This document shows positions 23,142 through 34,990 of a DNA stretch of 64,000 bases, one piece after another. Each line of letters starts with the position of its first letter. The stretch's first letter is position 1. The notes under the pieces were generated by a model that worked only from the letters and a program-made list of their open reading frames with translations, did no database searches and was not told the DNA's origin. Both the position numbers and the translations under genes were made by a program. The stretch lies in NCBI GenBank assembly GCA_000708835.1, contig DF236988.1, positions 186,644-250,643 of the forward strand, written 5' to 3'. The DNA is from Klebsormidium nitens (Eukaryota; Streptophyta; Klebsormidiophyceae; Klebsormidiales; Klebsormidiaceae).

Positions 23142-26100
23142 ATGGCTGCCAGGGACTTCAAGCTTGCAGACCATCCTGCAATCCCGAGGGGTATCCCTCT
23201 GATGCTGATTGTCCTTGATGGTTGGGGTGAACAGGTAAGTGTTTCCTACGACGGCAGATTGGCCGATTTTTTGGGTTTGATAGGCTGCACATTGGATGTT
23301 AGTGGAAAACATTGCTTTAACTTCTTAGTGCCGTCAGATGGGTTTGTCGCCTTCTGCCTGTATCTTCTCCAACAAAAAGAAAGCAGTGCATTGAACATCT
23401 CTTCACATCAATTCAACCAATTGCGAGGGCCTCTGTATTTTGCCTCCTCTGTTCAAATGTGCAATGTGGGAATACGAAGTAGTCGGCAAACCACCGCCGT
23501 CATCGTCTGCAACTTTATTGCTCACTAAAATCCTCGGGGGTTGCAGTATGATAGAATGCAATTGCATCAGAATGCACCTCAGATCATGCTTCGTGGTAAT
23601 GGTTTAGTATACTGATATGATGGAGAGGTGCTCAACATTGCATGTTGACATAAAAAAGTTGAAATACGTTGTTCACTTTCTTCTTTACAGCCTGATGGCG
23701 AGTACAATGCCATCTCAAAAGCCAGCACGCCGATCATGGACTCCCTGAAGAAGGTAGGGGTCACATTCCCTGCATTCTAGAAGCATTATTTGTGTCGTAT
23801 TTTGGCAGCTCAAATTGCCAGAGAATTGGAAAACTTTGCTACACAATGAAGGAACTCAACCACCGCCTGACAATTTGCAGTAGGTTGTGAGGCTGTGCAA
23901 TTGACGGATTTTTGCAATGACCAGAATATGAAGACAATTGTCTGATTGTTGCTTGTTACAGGGCCACCCAGATTACTGGCGTCTCGTAAAGGCCCATGGA
24001 CCTGCAGTTGGCCTGCCCCTGGAGAGCGACATGGGAAACAGGTGATATTGTTCCTGCCACGTGTCGGTCTGACGTTATGAGCAACCGGTTTGTACCATTG
24101 GAGTCAAGGCCAATGCTTCGCTATAGTGGGAAATCAGTGCAAACTTGCTGTAACTTCCTGTCTCCAACGTTGAAGCCGTCCTGGGGGCGCAACTGTGTCT
24201 TAATTGTTCTGCACCTGCAAACAGAGGAGCGGGTCTCATCACCACGCACAGACATTCTGTGCTTGAATAAGTTGATGCTCGCCCTTGAATGTGGCTTAGC
24301 ATGTGGATGGTCCATCAGCTGCTTTCTAAGCAACAGTTGCAAGTGTTATCTGACGCCAAAGATCTGCTTATTCTCAGTGAGGTTGGCCACAACGCCATGG
24401 GGGCGGGGCGCATCTACAAGCAGGGCGCAGGACTGGTCGACTCTGCGCTTGCAGATGGGAGCATGTTCACTGGTGGCTGGAAGCAGATCCAGGAAACCAT
24501 TGAGAAGGGTTGCACACTCCACCTTTTGGGACTTCTCAGTGACGGTGGAGTGCACGCTCGGCTGGATCAGGTTGGTTTCTCTCCTTCAAGACCTTTGCTT
24601 TGATGGGCCCCATAGTGATTAGGAACTTATGTATGCGGAAAATGTAAGGCTCCCCAGCTTTTTCAATCCAGTTATTGTTCCTTGCTTGGGGATGATGCCC
24701 CACCAGAACTGGAGACGTGCTCTCACCCTTTTTGGTAGATGCAGAATTGATCCAATCAGATTGTTTTATCTTGTAAGGTCAGGCAACTGTTAGCACTCGA
24801 GACGTTCTTCCCAATTGACAAAGATCGAGGATGCACCCGTGAGTTTGTCGTAGGTACTTCAAGCACCAGGGTCGGTCCCCGCATTATTTAACCTCATTCC
24901 ACCGTCCGCGTCTGCCTGGAGGTAGCAGTTTCAAATGCGGATGCCAATGCCACCAAATATCAAACTTGCATGTGAAGCCCTGAAGCAACTAAAAATCCAC
25001 ACCTCATCGCCAGGTCTGGGGCCTGCTCGGTGGCGCCATCGAGCGCGGTGCCAAGAAGGTGCGCCTGCATATTCTCACGGACGGGCGTGACGTTGCGGAC
25101 GGCTCGTCATTTGAGTACGTCGAGAAGCTGGAGAAGTACATTGAGGAGCTGAACAGCAAGGGCGCCGACGTCAAGATCGCGTCCGGGGGCGGGCGCATGC
25201 GCGTGACCATGGACAGATACGAGGTAGGCTTCTGCACTGAGTACATTCTGTTAACAAGATCTGACAAATGCAGCCGAAACTCAGCTTTGGGGAAGGAAAA
25301 GGAGCAGGATTGAGATCCTCTACTCTCCACTAGGAAACAGGCTTGGAACATGGACAGCGATCTACAGTATGCTTCTCTCTGGTTAGCGATCTGCATTTTG
25401 CGACAGACGTACAGATTGTACGTACATTTCATTGTATAACGTCAGCATGATCTCTATAAATCAGACAAGGGGTCAAGTCGTGACTTGAGGCGCCGCATAC
25501 TTTTAGGATCACCTAGTACAAGGGGATTGTATCCGCGGCAATCTATTGGTTTGATGTAGGAACAGACACAGTTCATGAGTACTGATTTCTGCGTGGTCCC
25601 CTGGCCAATGCGTGCAGTGCTGCCAAAGCTGGCTTTCACTTTTGCTTTTCTCGTATCTGGAACTCGATCCGGACTGAACTCGATCGTCTTCCCCACAAGG
25701 CAAGCTCGACGTCTGGCTTCCAAAGCGCATCAGCAAGCTCGATTCTCCCTTCGATCCCTAAACGAGCTTCATCCGAAACGTTCTTTCGCAGACCGACTGG
25801 GAGGTCGTGGAGCGCGGGTGGCATGCGCACGTGCTGGGCGAGGCCCCCAACAAATACACCACCGCTGCGGAGGCGCTCAAGGACCTGCGCGCCAAGGACC
25901 CCAAAGTGAACGACCAGTACTACCCCCCTTGGGTGGTGGTGGACGACGCGGGGAAGTCTGTGGGGACGATCGAGGACGGAGACGCAGTCGTGATCTGGAA
26001 CTTCCGTGCTGATCGTGTTGTGAGTGCTTCATCCTACTGTCTGCTACTTGGCTTCGTGCTAAGGTGTGCTTATCTCAATGAGAACGGAGTGACCTGAATC

Positions 26101-29100
26101 GCTCGTATCATTGAGTGGGGCCTTCGGGCAGTGAATGCGTGGAATGCTGGAGAATCGATGTCTGAGCATGAATTCTTCGTTTGATTCATAACCTCCAGGT
26201 TGAGGGCTTGCTGCTCAGGCTTGAAACCTGTTCGTTAATCCGAGCGTCGGGTACTCCCTGCGGCTTTCTGTTGTGCCCTTCCTTGTCGTCTGCACTGTGG
26301 CGCAGTTTTCGCACAAGCTGCTTTCGAAACGGCGCACTCTTTGCTTACACAATCTTCTGGCTGCAGGTCATGATTTCAAAGGCTTTCGATTTCGAGGATA
26401 AGGACTTTCCATTTTTCGACAGGGTGCGCAGGCCGAAGGTGAGCAATGGCGCGAATCCCAGCCACTCGAGGCATTCCTAGAGCCGGCGCGTTTGTCGGAT
26501 TCAGAAAGCGCTATTTTCTTTGTGGTTAAGTGAGTCGATCGAACGGCAGTTAAACACATGGCGTGCCACTTCTACTTTCACACATCTGTTGCATCGCAGA
26601 TCCAGACGAAGTCTCCTCAATCTTTGAAGTACCCAGATCAGAATCTCAAACTGGGCAATTGTTCCGATAGTATATTGCGTCGATCAGCATTCGCAAGTCG
26701 ACTCCATTTTAGGTCCTTGAATATGCGGAGTGCTCTTTTAACGTATTGGGGCAATCACCTAATCGGGACGATGCCTGGACTTGCTAGGCTGATATTGAAA
26801 GGTGCCGGGGATGTTTCGGTAAATGCCTTATCTTATCCCCACCGCTTTGCTGCAGGTGACGCTTGCGGGGATGTTGGAGTATGACGTGGAGATCCATCTG
26901 CCCTCGATCCACCTTGTGGACCCCCCCCAGATCGAGGGCACCTCCGGCGAGTACCTCGCCAAGAACCACGTCCGGTCATATGCCTGCAGGTGCGTATTTA
27001 CACCAGTGAACTCTGAACTCTTGCATGTCAAATCCCTCAAGCCCCAGACTTTTGCAGAGGAGTACGCCTGATCGATCTCTCCACGGTGTTTTTGCATTAG
27101 TCAAGCACTTCGCTGAATGCAGGTCTTGTGTTGCTGACCGCAGGAAAGAGGTTTTCGATTCAAAGCGGTTCGCTTGTTTACGGCCCTTGGGTGGATAGAA
27201 ACCGTTGTAAGCGAACCGATGACGGATCGTCGCTGAGGTGCTGTCGGCACCTCACTTCGTCGAAAGGTTCCTTTTGATACTTCGCCTTCGCCGTGTTAGC
27301 AGTGAGTGCGAAAGCCTGCTGTGTGCCTGAAACGTCGCTGCGTTAAGAAAGTAGCTGCTTATGCTTGCAGTGAGACCGTCAAGTTCGGGCACATGACGTT
27401 CTTCTGGAATGGCAACCGGTCAGGCTACTTCGACGCCAAGTACGAAAAGTATGTGGAGATTCCGACGGACAAGGGCATTCAGGTAGGCGATCACCGCTCG
27501 TTCCTCCCTCTGTCACGGCATTTGTTTTCAAAGAGGCTTCCACCGCTTGTTACCTGTACCTAAGCGTTTCCTATTACTTACGGGAGCTCAGCACAAGTCC
27601 AGCAATTTCCCGGAAGGGAGGCGAGCGAACTCAGAAGTATAGCCGTGATGGTGGCCGGCGGGGGCTTGGTGAATACCAATGTCTCTGCTTAGAAAACAAG
27701 AAAGACAATTCAGTATAAGAACTGTGTTTGACTATCGCCGGTAGACTCACCCTGGCGTACATCTCCGCCTCTTCTGTCGTTGCAAAACTAAGCCTCGAGA
27801 TCTTAAAGTGGGCGTCGGATTTCAGAGCCGGGAAATGCACACTAGTGAGTCTGAGTCCTGAGGAGAGCCTCGAGAAGGCCAACGCTGAGGCGTCCGATAG
27901 ATTCAACTTGGACGTTTGAACCGTCCGATGTCCAGGTGCACTCGCGAGTGCATACGCCCACTTTAACCGCTGAAGCTGTCGCTAAGGAACCCTTCGCATG
28001 CTGCACTGAAAGATCGCATGCATTTGACTGTTTCTAGACAAGACAGCTGCTGCTGGGGACAGGTTTCATGAGGTGGCGCTAGCACATCGTTATTCGGCAG
28101 GCCAAACCACGCTCACGCCGACACCTTCTCACACTCCGCCCATTTCTCTAAAGAGCCGCGGTCGAGAGGTTCTGTCACCTCTTTGGCCCGTTCACGGAGC
28201 CAACGGCTCCATTATCTTCACATCATCTGGAAACAACAGAAACGATCGAGGACTTTGAGAAGTCAAGGATTCGGCCTTCTGGTGACACGGATTCCGATCC
28301 CTCTGATGACACGTTGTCTAACTTTAAGTAACCTGAATTCCGAATCCTTTTGGTAACGCGGTTCCCCATCTTCAACAGTTCAACGAGAAGCCGCCGATGA
28401 AGGCGGCCGAGATCGCGGAGGCAGCGGCCGCAGCATTCAAGAGCGGGGAGTGGGACTTTGTGCGCGTCAACTTCCCCAACGCCGACATGGTGGGCCACAC
28501 CGGCGACATGGAGGCCACTGTTGTGGGGTGCGAGGCCGCCGACAAGGGGGTCGAGGTGCGTTCTCTTGCCAAGCGCTTAAACTCGAAGTTCCCCCCCCCC
28601 TTTTTCGTAACGATTCGTGGATAAAACCATGCATCGCATCTTGAACCTGCGTGTTACCGTCTGATTGAAGGACATTGAGCGGGTTGTATTAATAAAAAGG
28701 CATTGAGCCGGTTGTGGTACCAAAGCTCCGATCCGCTTCTAATAGCAAGAACAGAGACCTCGTTTCTAGTGTCTCCAATGTCGCTGGCGGGTAAAAGCAC
28801 TCTTTGACTACGGTCTGCCAATTCTGTGGGTTGGGTCAGAGGCGCTTTTTTTTTCTCTCTTTGCAAATGGCTCTTTGCAGTAAACAGAAAGGTGAGGATT
28901 AAGAGGGATTCTTTTTTAACGGTTAACTGCTACCAACATTTGTTTCAAGATTTGAATCTAGAAAAAAGACGCCCACCATCAGTCCCCCTCGCAAATAGCG
29001 TGCTCGAGTCAGCCGGCTTTGCACTCCTGAAGATGTGCTTTCCTTCGTGACCGCACTCACTTTGCTTTGCTTTGCATTTTTCACGAGTTAGACGCTTGTT

Positions 29101-30782
29101 AGTGCGGGAGTCGCCCGTTCGTGCACGTGGCGCTCCTTGATCGCAGGTGCTGCCGAAGATGGTAAACAGGGTTTGCACCTAATGTGATTATATTCTTCCT
29201 TAGGTTGCATTTCGTGAGCAACCTTAATGAGGGCCGTTACTTTGACCACAGATTCCTATACTGCTGTTGCGGGCGGTGGGGTGTCTATCAGTGGGGTTAC
29301 ATGGCCCGCTTTAGGTTGACACAAGGCGTTTGTAGGTGTTGTTGAAGGCCGTGGAGGACCTGGGGCGGCAGTTACTTCATCCAAATCGTTGCTTCAATCA
29401 CATTACCCGCCCAAACCTGACACATGGCATCTTTCTGACCGCAGCTGTTGCCGAAGGCCGTGGCGTTCGCGGGCGGCACTTACCGTACTCAAAGACTGCC
29501 CTGACTCACAGTACCCCCCTAACTTGCCTAAATTTGACACGTGGCATCTTTCTGGCCGCAGGTGTTGCTGAAGGCCGTGGAGGACGCGGGCGGCATCTAC
29601 CTGGTGACGGCGGACCACGGCAACGCGGAGGAGATGGTGAAGCACGACAAGGACGGCAAGCCCGTGCTCACCAAGGACGGCACCCCGCAGAAGCTCACCG
29701 CCCACACGTGTGCACCGGTAAGGCGCGGTTTCACCAAAAAAGGCGGCCCGGGATACCTTTTTTGGGCGGCCTTGAAACCCGTATGCAGACTCTCTTGTCG
29801 CCCTGAATCCTAGTGCTACGTTACCCAGCATGGATAGACAGCCCGTGCTCACCAAGGACGGCACCCCGCCAGAAGGTTCACCGCCCACACCTGTGCACCG
29901 GTGAGGCGCGTTTTTTGGCGACCTTGGAAGGCGCATGCCGACTCTCGTGTCGCCATGAATCCTAGTGCTACGTTGCCCAGCATGGACGGCAAGCCCCGCT
30001 CACCGAGGATGGCATCCCGCCAGAAAGTTTATTGCCTACACGTACGCGCTGGTAAGGCATGCGTGTTTGTAAGGTCAAAAAGGCGATCATGGATTCGTAA
30101 CGCTGTGGCGACAGAGAAGCCGGTATGCAGACTTCTCCGTCGCCTCCAACTCCTTGTAATAAGGTGTTCAGCGAGGTTGAAGCTGGTATTGCAGTCTCGT
30201 GGGCGCCTTGACAGCCACTTAGACGTGTGACAGCCCGTGTGGTCTTCCAACTGACGAAGAGCATATTCGTAGAGCTATGATTTTCTGGATGTCGATTGAA
30301 GGATTACGGAAATGCATTCTTGGATTCCCGGTTTTTGGTGTCGACACCTTGCACAAGTCGATTGAGGGGCTGAGGTCGCTTTCAGAAGATACATACAGGG
30401 ATTGTTTATAGCATTATCCTGCGTCATCTGTTCGTCTGGCACCGAGGGTCTGTGCGTGAGCCAAATCCAGATCGCGACTCTGTCTGCAAAGTCCACGCTT
30501 GGTCAGCGAGTTGCGGACTCGTTAGGCAGTTGGACCTGCTTTGGGTGTCAGGGTCACCGCTCCTTGCAACTGAAAGTGCGAAGAGTTCTGAGGATGTCGT
30601 CCCTACTCTAATTGTAGGTCCCCGTTGCCATTGGCGGGCCTGGGCTGCCCAAGAACATCAAGCTTCGAAAGGACCTTCCGGGCGCGGGCCTCGCAAATGT
30701 GGCGGCAACGTTCATCAACCTTTGCGGTCTCGAGGCTCCCAGTGATATGGAGCCTACATTGCTTGAAGTCGTTGAGCAATAA
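23142..30782 (+). CDS. PGM1: 2,3-bisphosphoglycerate-independent phosphoglycerate mutase
   Basis: Twelve exons: 23142-23234, 23691-23753, 23962-24041, 24378-24570, 25014-25223, 25792-26019, 26367-26438, 26856-26989, 27371-27482, 28379-28555, 29562-29717, 30618-30782 (TAA). Phases agree throughout and give 560 residues, the usual plant length. The enzyme interconverts 3- and 2-phosphoglycerate in cytosolic glycolysis using two metal ions and a phosphoserine. Visible active-site motifs: [10 protein letters not shown] (metal Asp), GNSEVGHN with nucleophile about Ser79, [30 protein letters not shown] (about Asp431, His435) and TADHGN (about Asp472, His473). No key residue is missing. The Ser79 codon is split by the intron after 24041. 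The exon 29562-29717 is flanked on both sides by partial copies of itself. There is no transit peptide, consistent with a cytosolic enzyme. Confidence 0.96.
29135..29561 (+). repeat. Partial copies of the 5' edge of mutase exon 29562-29717
   Basis: The exon opens GTGTTGCTGAAGGCCGTGGA after a CCGCAG acceptor. Diverged copies of acceptor plus opening occur at about 29143 (GTGCTGCCGAAGATGG), 29337 (GTGTTGTTGAAGGCCGTGGA) and 29444 (CTGTTGCCGAAGGCCGTGG). The two nearest also share the preceding intron phrase TTGACAC or CTGACACATGGCATC. None extends into the rest of the exon. Confidence 0.9.
29838..30150 (+). repeat. Two partial copies of the 3' edge of mutase exon 29562-29717 with donors
   Basis: The exon's end (coding [20 protein letters not shown]) and donor are repeated downstream at about 29840-29902 and 29981-30052, period about 147 bp. 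Copies keep GTGAGG or GTAAGG donors and the following intron phrase AATCCTAGTGCTACGTT. Both carry small indels, so they would not code. Confidence 0.92.
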
Positions 30783-32403
30783 TCTACTTACTGGCAACGG
30801 CGTATCTAAAAAAACACCATCTGCAAGATCCTTATTACGTTGGTTGCGAGCAGCGCAGGTATCTGAGCATACTGCAAAGAAATGTTGGACCAGTAGCTGC
30901 TACTAAAAGTCAGTCAAGACGTCATGTCCCAGCTTGTACATTCTGCCTAGTACACGATTAATGAAATCGTGCAAACGCCCCGATGCTTTCAGAACTTTGA
31001 AGGTGTTCAAAGTCGACATGGCACATATTGGAGGTTCACCAGCGATGTTTGCTTCGGTCTGTTAGTGTAGGAGTCACCGGGCGCGCTGCTGTCACTCTCT
31101 AAACGTCAGCCGCTTAAGGACACCTCATGTGTGCTTGGTGGTCAATGATTGTGGAAGTGCGCCATGATGCACCGACTGTGTGTCAAGCACCTGTCTGGAC
31201 TGTGGGCCGCCAACTCACTAAGCTGTTCTATCCCTCTAGCTCCGACGTTTTTCAACACGTTCAGTACACCAGTATAGCCAGGCTGCGCGCGCCACTTGAA
31301 AATATGTTGCTAGACAGATCGACCGGAGAATCATGTGACTACTACGGCCGCGGGCCGGCCACGCGGATTGTGGCTTGGCAACAACGATTGCCCGCACGCG
31401 CGGCGCCCCGTATTGAACCACTTTCAACCGTCCCGGGTCCGGCCTCAATCCGGCCATATGCGTTGCAAGTGCTCTCCTCATGGTGTGACATGTGCTGCAT
31501 GAGAGCTCTAAGTTCCATGCAAATGCCAGGCTGAGCTTGCATGTGCTGCATGCAGGCGGGAACGAAGGTCACGTGACAACTTATGTACTAGTGAACTGAT
31601 TGATTAAGGTTGTTCGCATTCTGAGCTGGAGCCTTGACGTACCTATCATTGCGGCAGCCCCCCGGCGCGGCGCCTTGTGCATCGATCTTCCCAGAAATAC
31701 ACTAGACAAATCGATCATGGCTCTGGTCTATTCTCGCCGGCCGCGCGTCCATATCATTGTGCTACAGCCAAATATGTTAAAGGCTAGGGCATATGAGTGC
31801 GTACTTCGTATAAGTAGAACCTGTAGAAGATACTATAGCTATCCACAATGATGAGGTTAGCAATCCGTACCCAATCTCATGACAGCGTAGTAAAAATGCA
31901 AGAGGCAGTCTGTATTTAAGTGCACTGTACTTCCCCCCCCCATGCAAGCGTGCTGGCCAGAGAAAGACCTAAGCAACTTGCGGCACATTGTCCGCCCGCA
32001 TGCTAGAGAACCGGGCCCTGGACGGAGTGGGTCGACGTCCGACATTTTAGAGGACTCAAGTCTGCTGTTGAGCTTCATATCATGGGCAAAGGATCTCGGA
32101 GCCTGTTCGAAAGCGATTGCCTCCAAAGACAAACCTCAGAGCTACAATGCCTACTTGTTCTGCAATGCCCCTAGGTACTTCCAAGCAACATGCGGCACGC
32201 CTTGAAAGTACCTGCAGAAAGCGTCCGATTCACTACGGCTGCCGCGGCAACCAGCCAGATATGTCGTACCCTAGGGTTTACCTCTCTACGACCCAACTCT
32301 GTTCAAACTCAAAGCCGATGCAGAAGGCTGTGTGACTCTTCCAAAAACAGGGAGGACCAAAAGACAAAAACAGCCAGCCCCGCCGCCGCCACAAAAGCCG
32401 CCG
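30783..32403. other. Convergent intergenic region, no gene seen
   Basis: The tail-to-tail gap between the mutase and the bZIP-like gene. It holds their 3' UTRs. Apart from a run of C near 31931 I see no repeat, RNA gene or credible exon. Confidence 0.5.
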
Positions 32404-34990
32404 CTAGCTGGCTTTCGTCTGCATGAGCTCGTTCATCGTCGCCAGCACATTCCGATACCCCTCCTTCAACGTCCGGTTCTCCGCTTGTAGCTTCTCAATC
32501 TCCTCTGCGGGGTTCCCGACCGTTGATGGATCCCCAGGGCTCTTCCCGACCGTTGATTGTTCCCCGGGGTTCTTCCCCGGGGCCGCTTGGGGGATCCCCC
32601 GGAGGGGCGCGGACGCCCGCCGGCTGAGCTCCGTCCGCAGCCGGACGTTCTCTTCCTGCAGCCTTGAAATCTCGCGCCGCCCCTCGTTCGCCACCCGAGA
32701 CAGCTCGCCGCGCACGGCCGTGAGCTCCGCCTCTAGTTTCACAATCTTCTCCCGGAGCAGCGTCTCTTGGGCCTGGAAAGACAGCCAGACACGTGGCAGT
32801 CAGACGTACGAATTGTTCTCAAAAGACGGAAAGTCTCTCGGGGCAGCGGCCAAAGGCAGAGCCCCTTTGGCCGCTGGCGCCTGGGAGAAGAAGGGCGGAG
32901 GACACGTGACCGTTAAAAGAGAAAGGGAACAAAGCCCTTCAGCGACCCTGCTCGCGTAAAGAGTTGAGAACTTTTTCGGAGATCGCCTCTTTTGTCCTAC
33001 ACAACCGACGGAAACGTGCTTGTAATGATCGAGCACAGCCTTTCAAGACACCAGTAAGGCAACGCCTGTCGGGCCTGGCTGGGGGAACAGAGGCCGACTT
33101 ATCGGCGCAGAATTCAGAAGCTACAAAGAAATCGACGGACTCTGCAGATCCTTGTGCGGGAATCCACATCGCACGGCGACCCACTAGAACTCAAACCCCC
33201 GAGGCGAACAGGCTGACAACCCCAACAGCGCTGACGTCAGTCTTCCGTACGCTCACCTTCTTGCGCAACCGGTGCCGCCGCGACTTGAGCATGTTCTTCT
33301 CCCGCTGCGTCTTCTGGGGGTCTCCGTCTCCAGCATTTCGGTCCCCCCCGGAACCACTTCGGCCAGAACCCCCGGCCCCCTTGCTCTCAATGAGGCGGAA
33401 TCCGGCCCCTCCGTGAACGGAAGGGTCCGCCGAAGTGCTCGGATCGTCCGAACTTCGTTCACTGTCGACTGAACCGCTGAGTTCTGGTTTCGGGGGGTCG
33501 GCATAGGGGGGTGGAGAGGGGGGACGGGAATGAGGCGCGGAGGGGGCGGGTTGAGGGGGATTGAGCGGCTGACGTTTGGGGGGAGGGTTCGGGGAAAAGG
33601 GGGTAACGGTTGCAAAGGAGGGGGATGGCGGAAGCCGAGAGGGATGGTTCCTGGAAGCTGCAAAAAGAAGGAGGAGGTAGTGAGACTCCGAAGCTGGGCC
33701 GTGTGATGAAAGACATCTTGTCATGTGTATCTACAATTGTTGGTAGTAACGACTACCGGTGGATAGCCGGCTTCGATTTGTGAGTGTTAGGAAGTCTGCG
33801 CCAAGCTCTTAAACAATCGAGCTTTCGACAGGAGAAGCAGACAAGGAGACTGTAAAAAAAATGCGGCCACTGCATGTGGCCTTTGCCTGACGATCTCAAC
33901 TGTAACGGCTTTCATCCATAGGGTGTTGATGTTGAATGTGACCGTCCATAAACGGGTTGAATCTCCGCCAGATTGGGGCGGGTGCACTATGAGCGGCTAC
34001 CACCGGTGCTAGAGAGCTTGACAAGCCTGATCTTGAACTGCCAGTCAATCTCTTGTATGGAAAGGGCGCAACAATTTTCCACATCAAATGAAGCATTGCT
34101 CACGGAGTGCTTTGAGCAGCACTAGTGCCGATCATACATCTGCAACGACAAAGCTTGGAGAAATAGCGTCCAGTCCCTATGTGACGAGTCCGGGAATAGG
34201 ATTCTTGTTAGCTGGTCGTAGCTAGCCCATCTGAATCTTGCTTCAGATTTGGGTTCCGAGAGTTCGGGAATCGGCTTCGTTTCTGTCACGTTGAGGATTG
34301 ATACTGCATCTGAGTCTGCGGTTGATTCTGCTCAGCATACGATAAACTCTTGTTCCCTGTTCCGTTGAGCCTGCCGTGAACGCAAGGATAAGCAGGAGGA
34401 TCGAATCAAAGGGAGGGCATTGACAGTGGAACCACAAGGACACTCACCATTGGAGGCTGCATGATGAGTCCCGCAAAACTCGTTGGCCCACCCGGCACCC
34501 CTCCGGGGACCCCATCCCGGCTGCTCTCTGACTTCACCCCCCCAAGCGACCCCCCCCTTTCGAAACCGAGCAGCGTGCCCTCCCCCAGAAGCACCTTCCC
34601 GAACGACTCTCTGCTCGAGTCCGTCCTCATCATTTTGGGGGTCCCTCCGTTCAGCTCCAACGAGTGCCGCGAGCCCTCCCCCCCGACGAGCGCCGAAAAG
34701 TCGCGCTTCCCCAGGGACGACGTGCGCTGCGACAGCATGTCTTGGGCGCTCTCAAACTTTTGCTCGAGGCTCGCGACTTCTTGGGGCGGCGCGCCGCGGC
34801 GGAAGTCGGGGCCGAGCGAGTTGTCCCCCGGGCGGGGGTCCCACATTGCGATGATCTCCTTCATGTCGCAGCTGTTCGCCGAGAGCGCTTCCGCGGAGCT
34901 CTGGCTCGAGAAGATGGTCTCCGCCATACTGCCCCGCGCCAAGCACTTGCAGCTGTCTAAACTCGACGCCCTGATCTCGTCTGGATTCAC
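32404..34990 (-). CDS. bZIP-like transcription factor
   Basis: Supported exons in transcript order: 34990-34448 (ATG start), 33657-33257 and 32772-32404 (stop). The first exon ends in phase 0 and the second begins with two bases, so at least one small exon between 34447 and 33658 is missing from my model. The last junction assembles REKNMLKSRRHRLRKK with AQETLLREKIVKLEAEL. This satisfies the bZIP spacing N-x7-R-x9-L, followed by hydrophobic heptads and a long coiled coil (ISRLQEENVRLRTEL). The zipper tail contains a short in-frame tandem repeat (PGEQSTVG, PGDPSTVG). The N-terminal 181 residues are Ser/Gly-rich; the second exon is Pro-rich. Such proteins dimerise and bind DNA in the nucleus. 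The basic region is unusual (KSRRH in place of the common AxxSR), so a coiled-coil protein with a basic patch remains possible. Confidence 0.62.
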
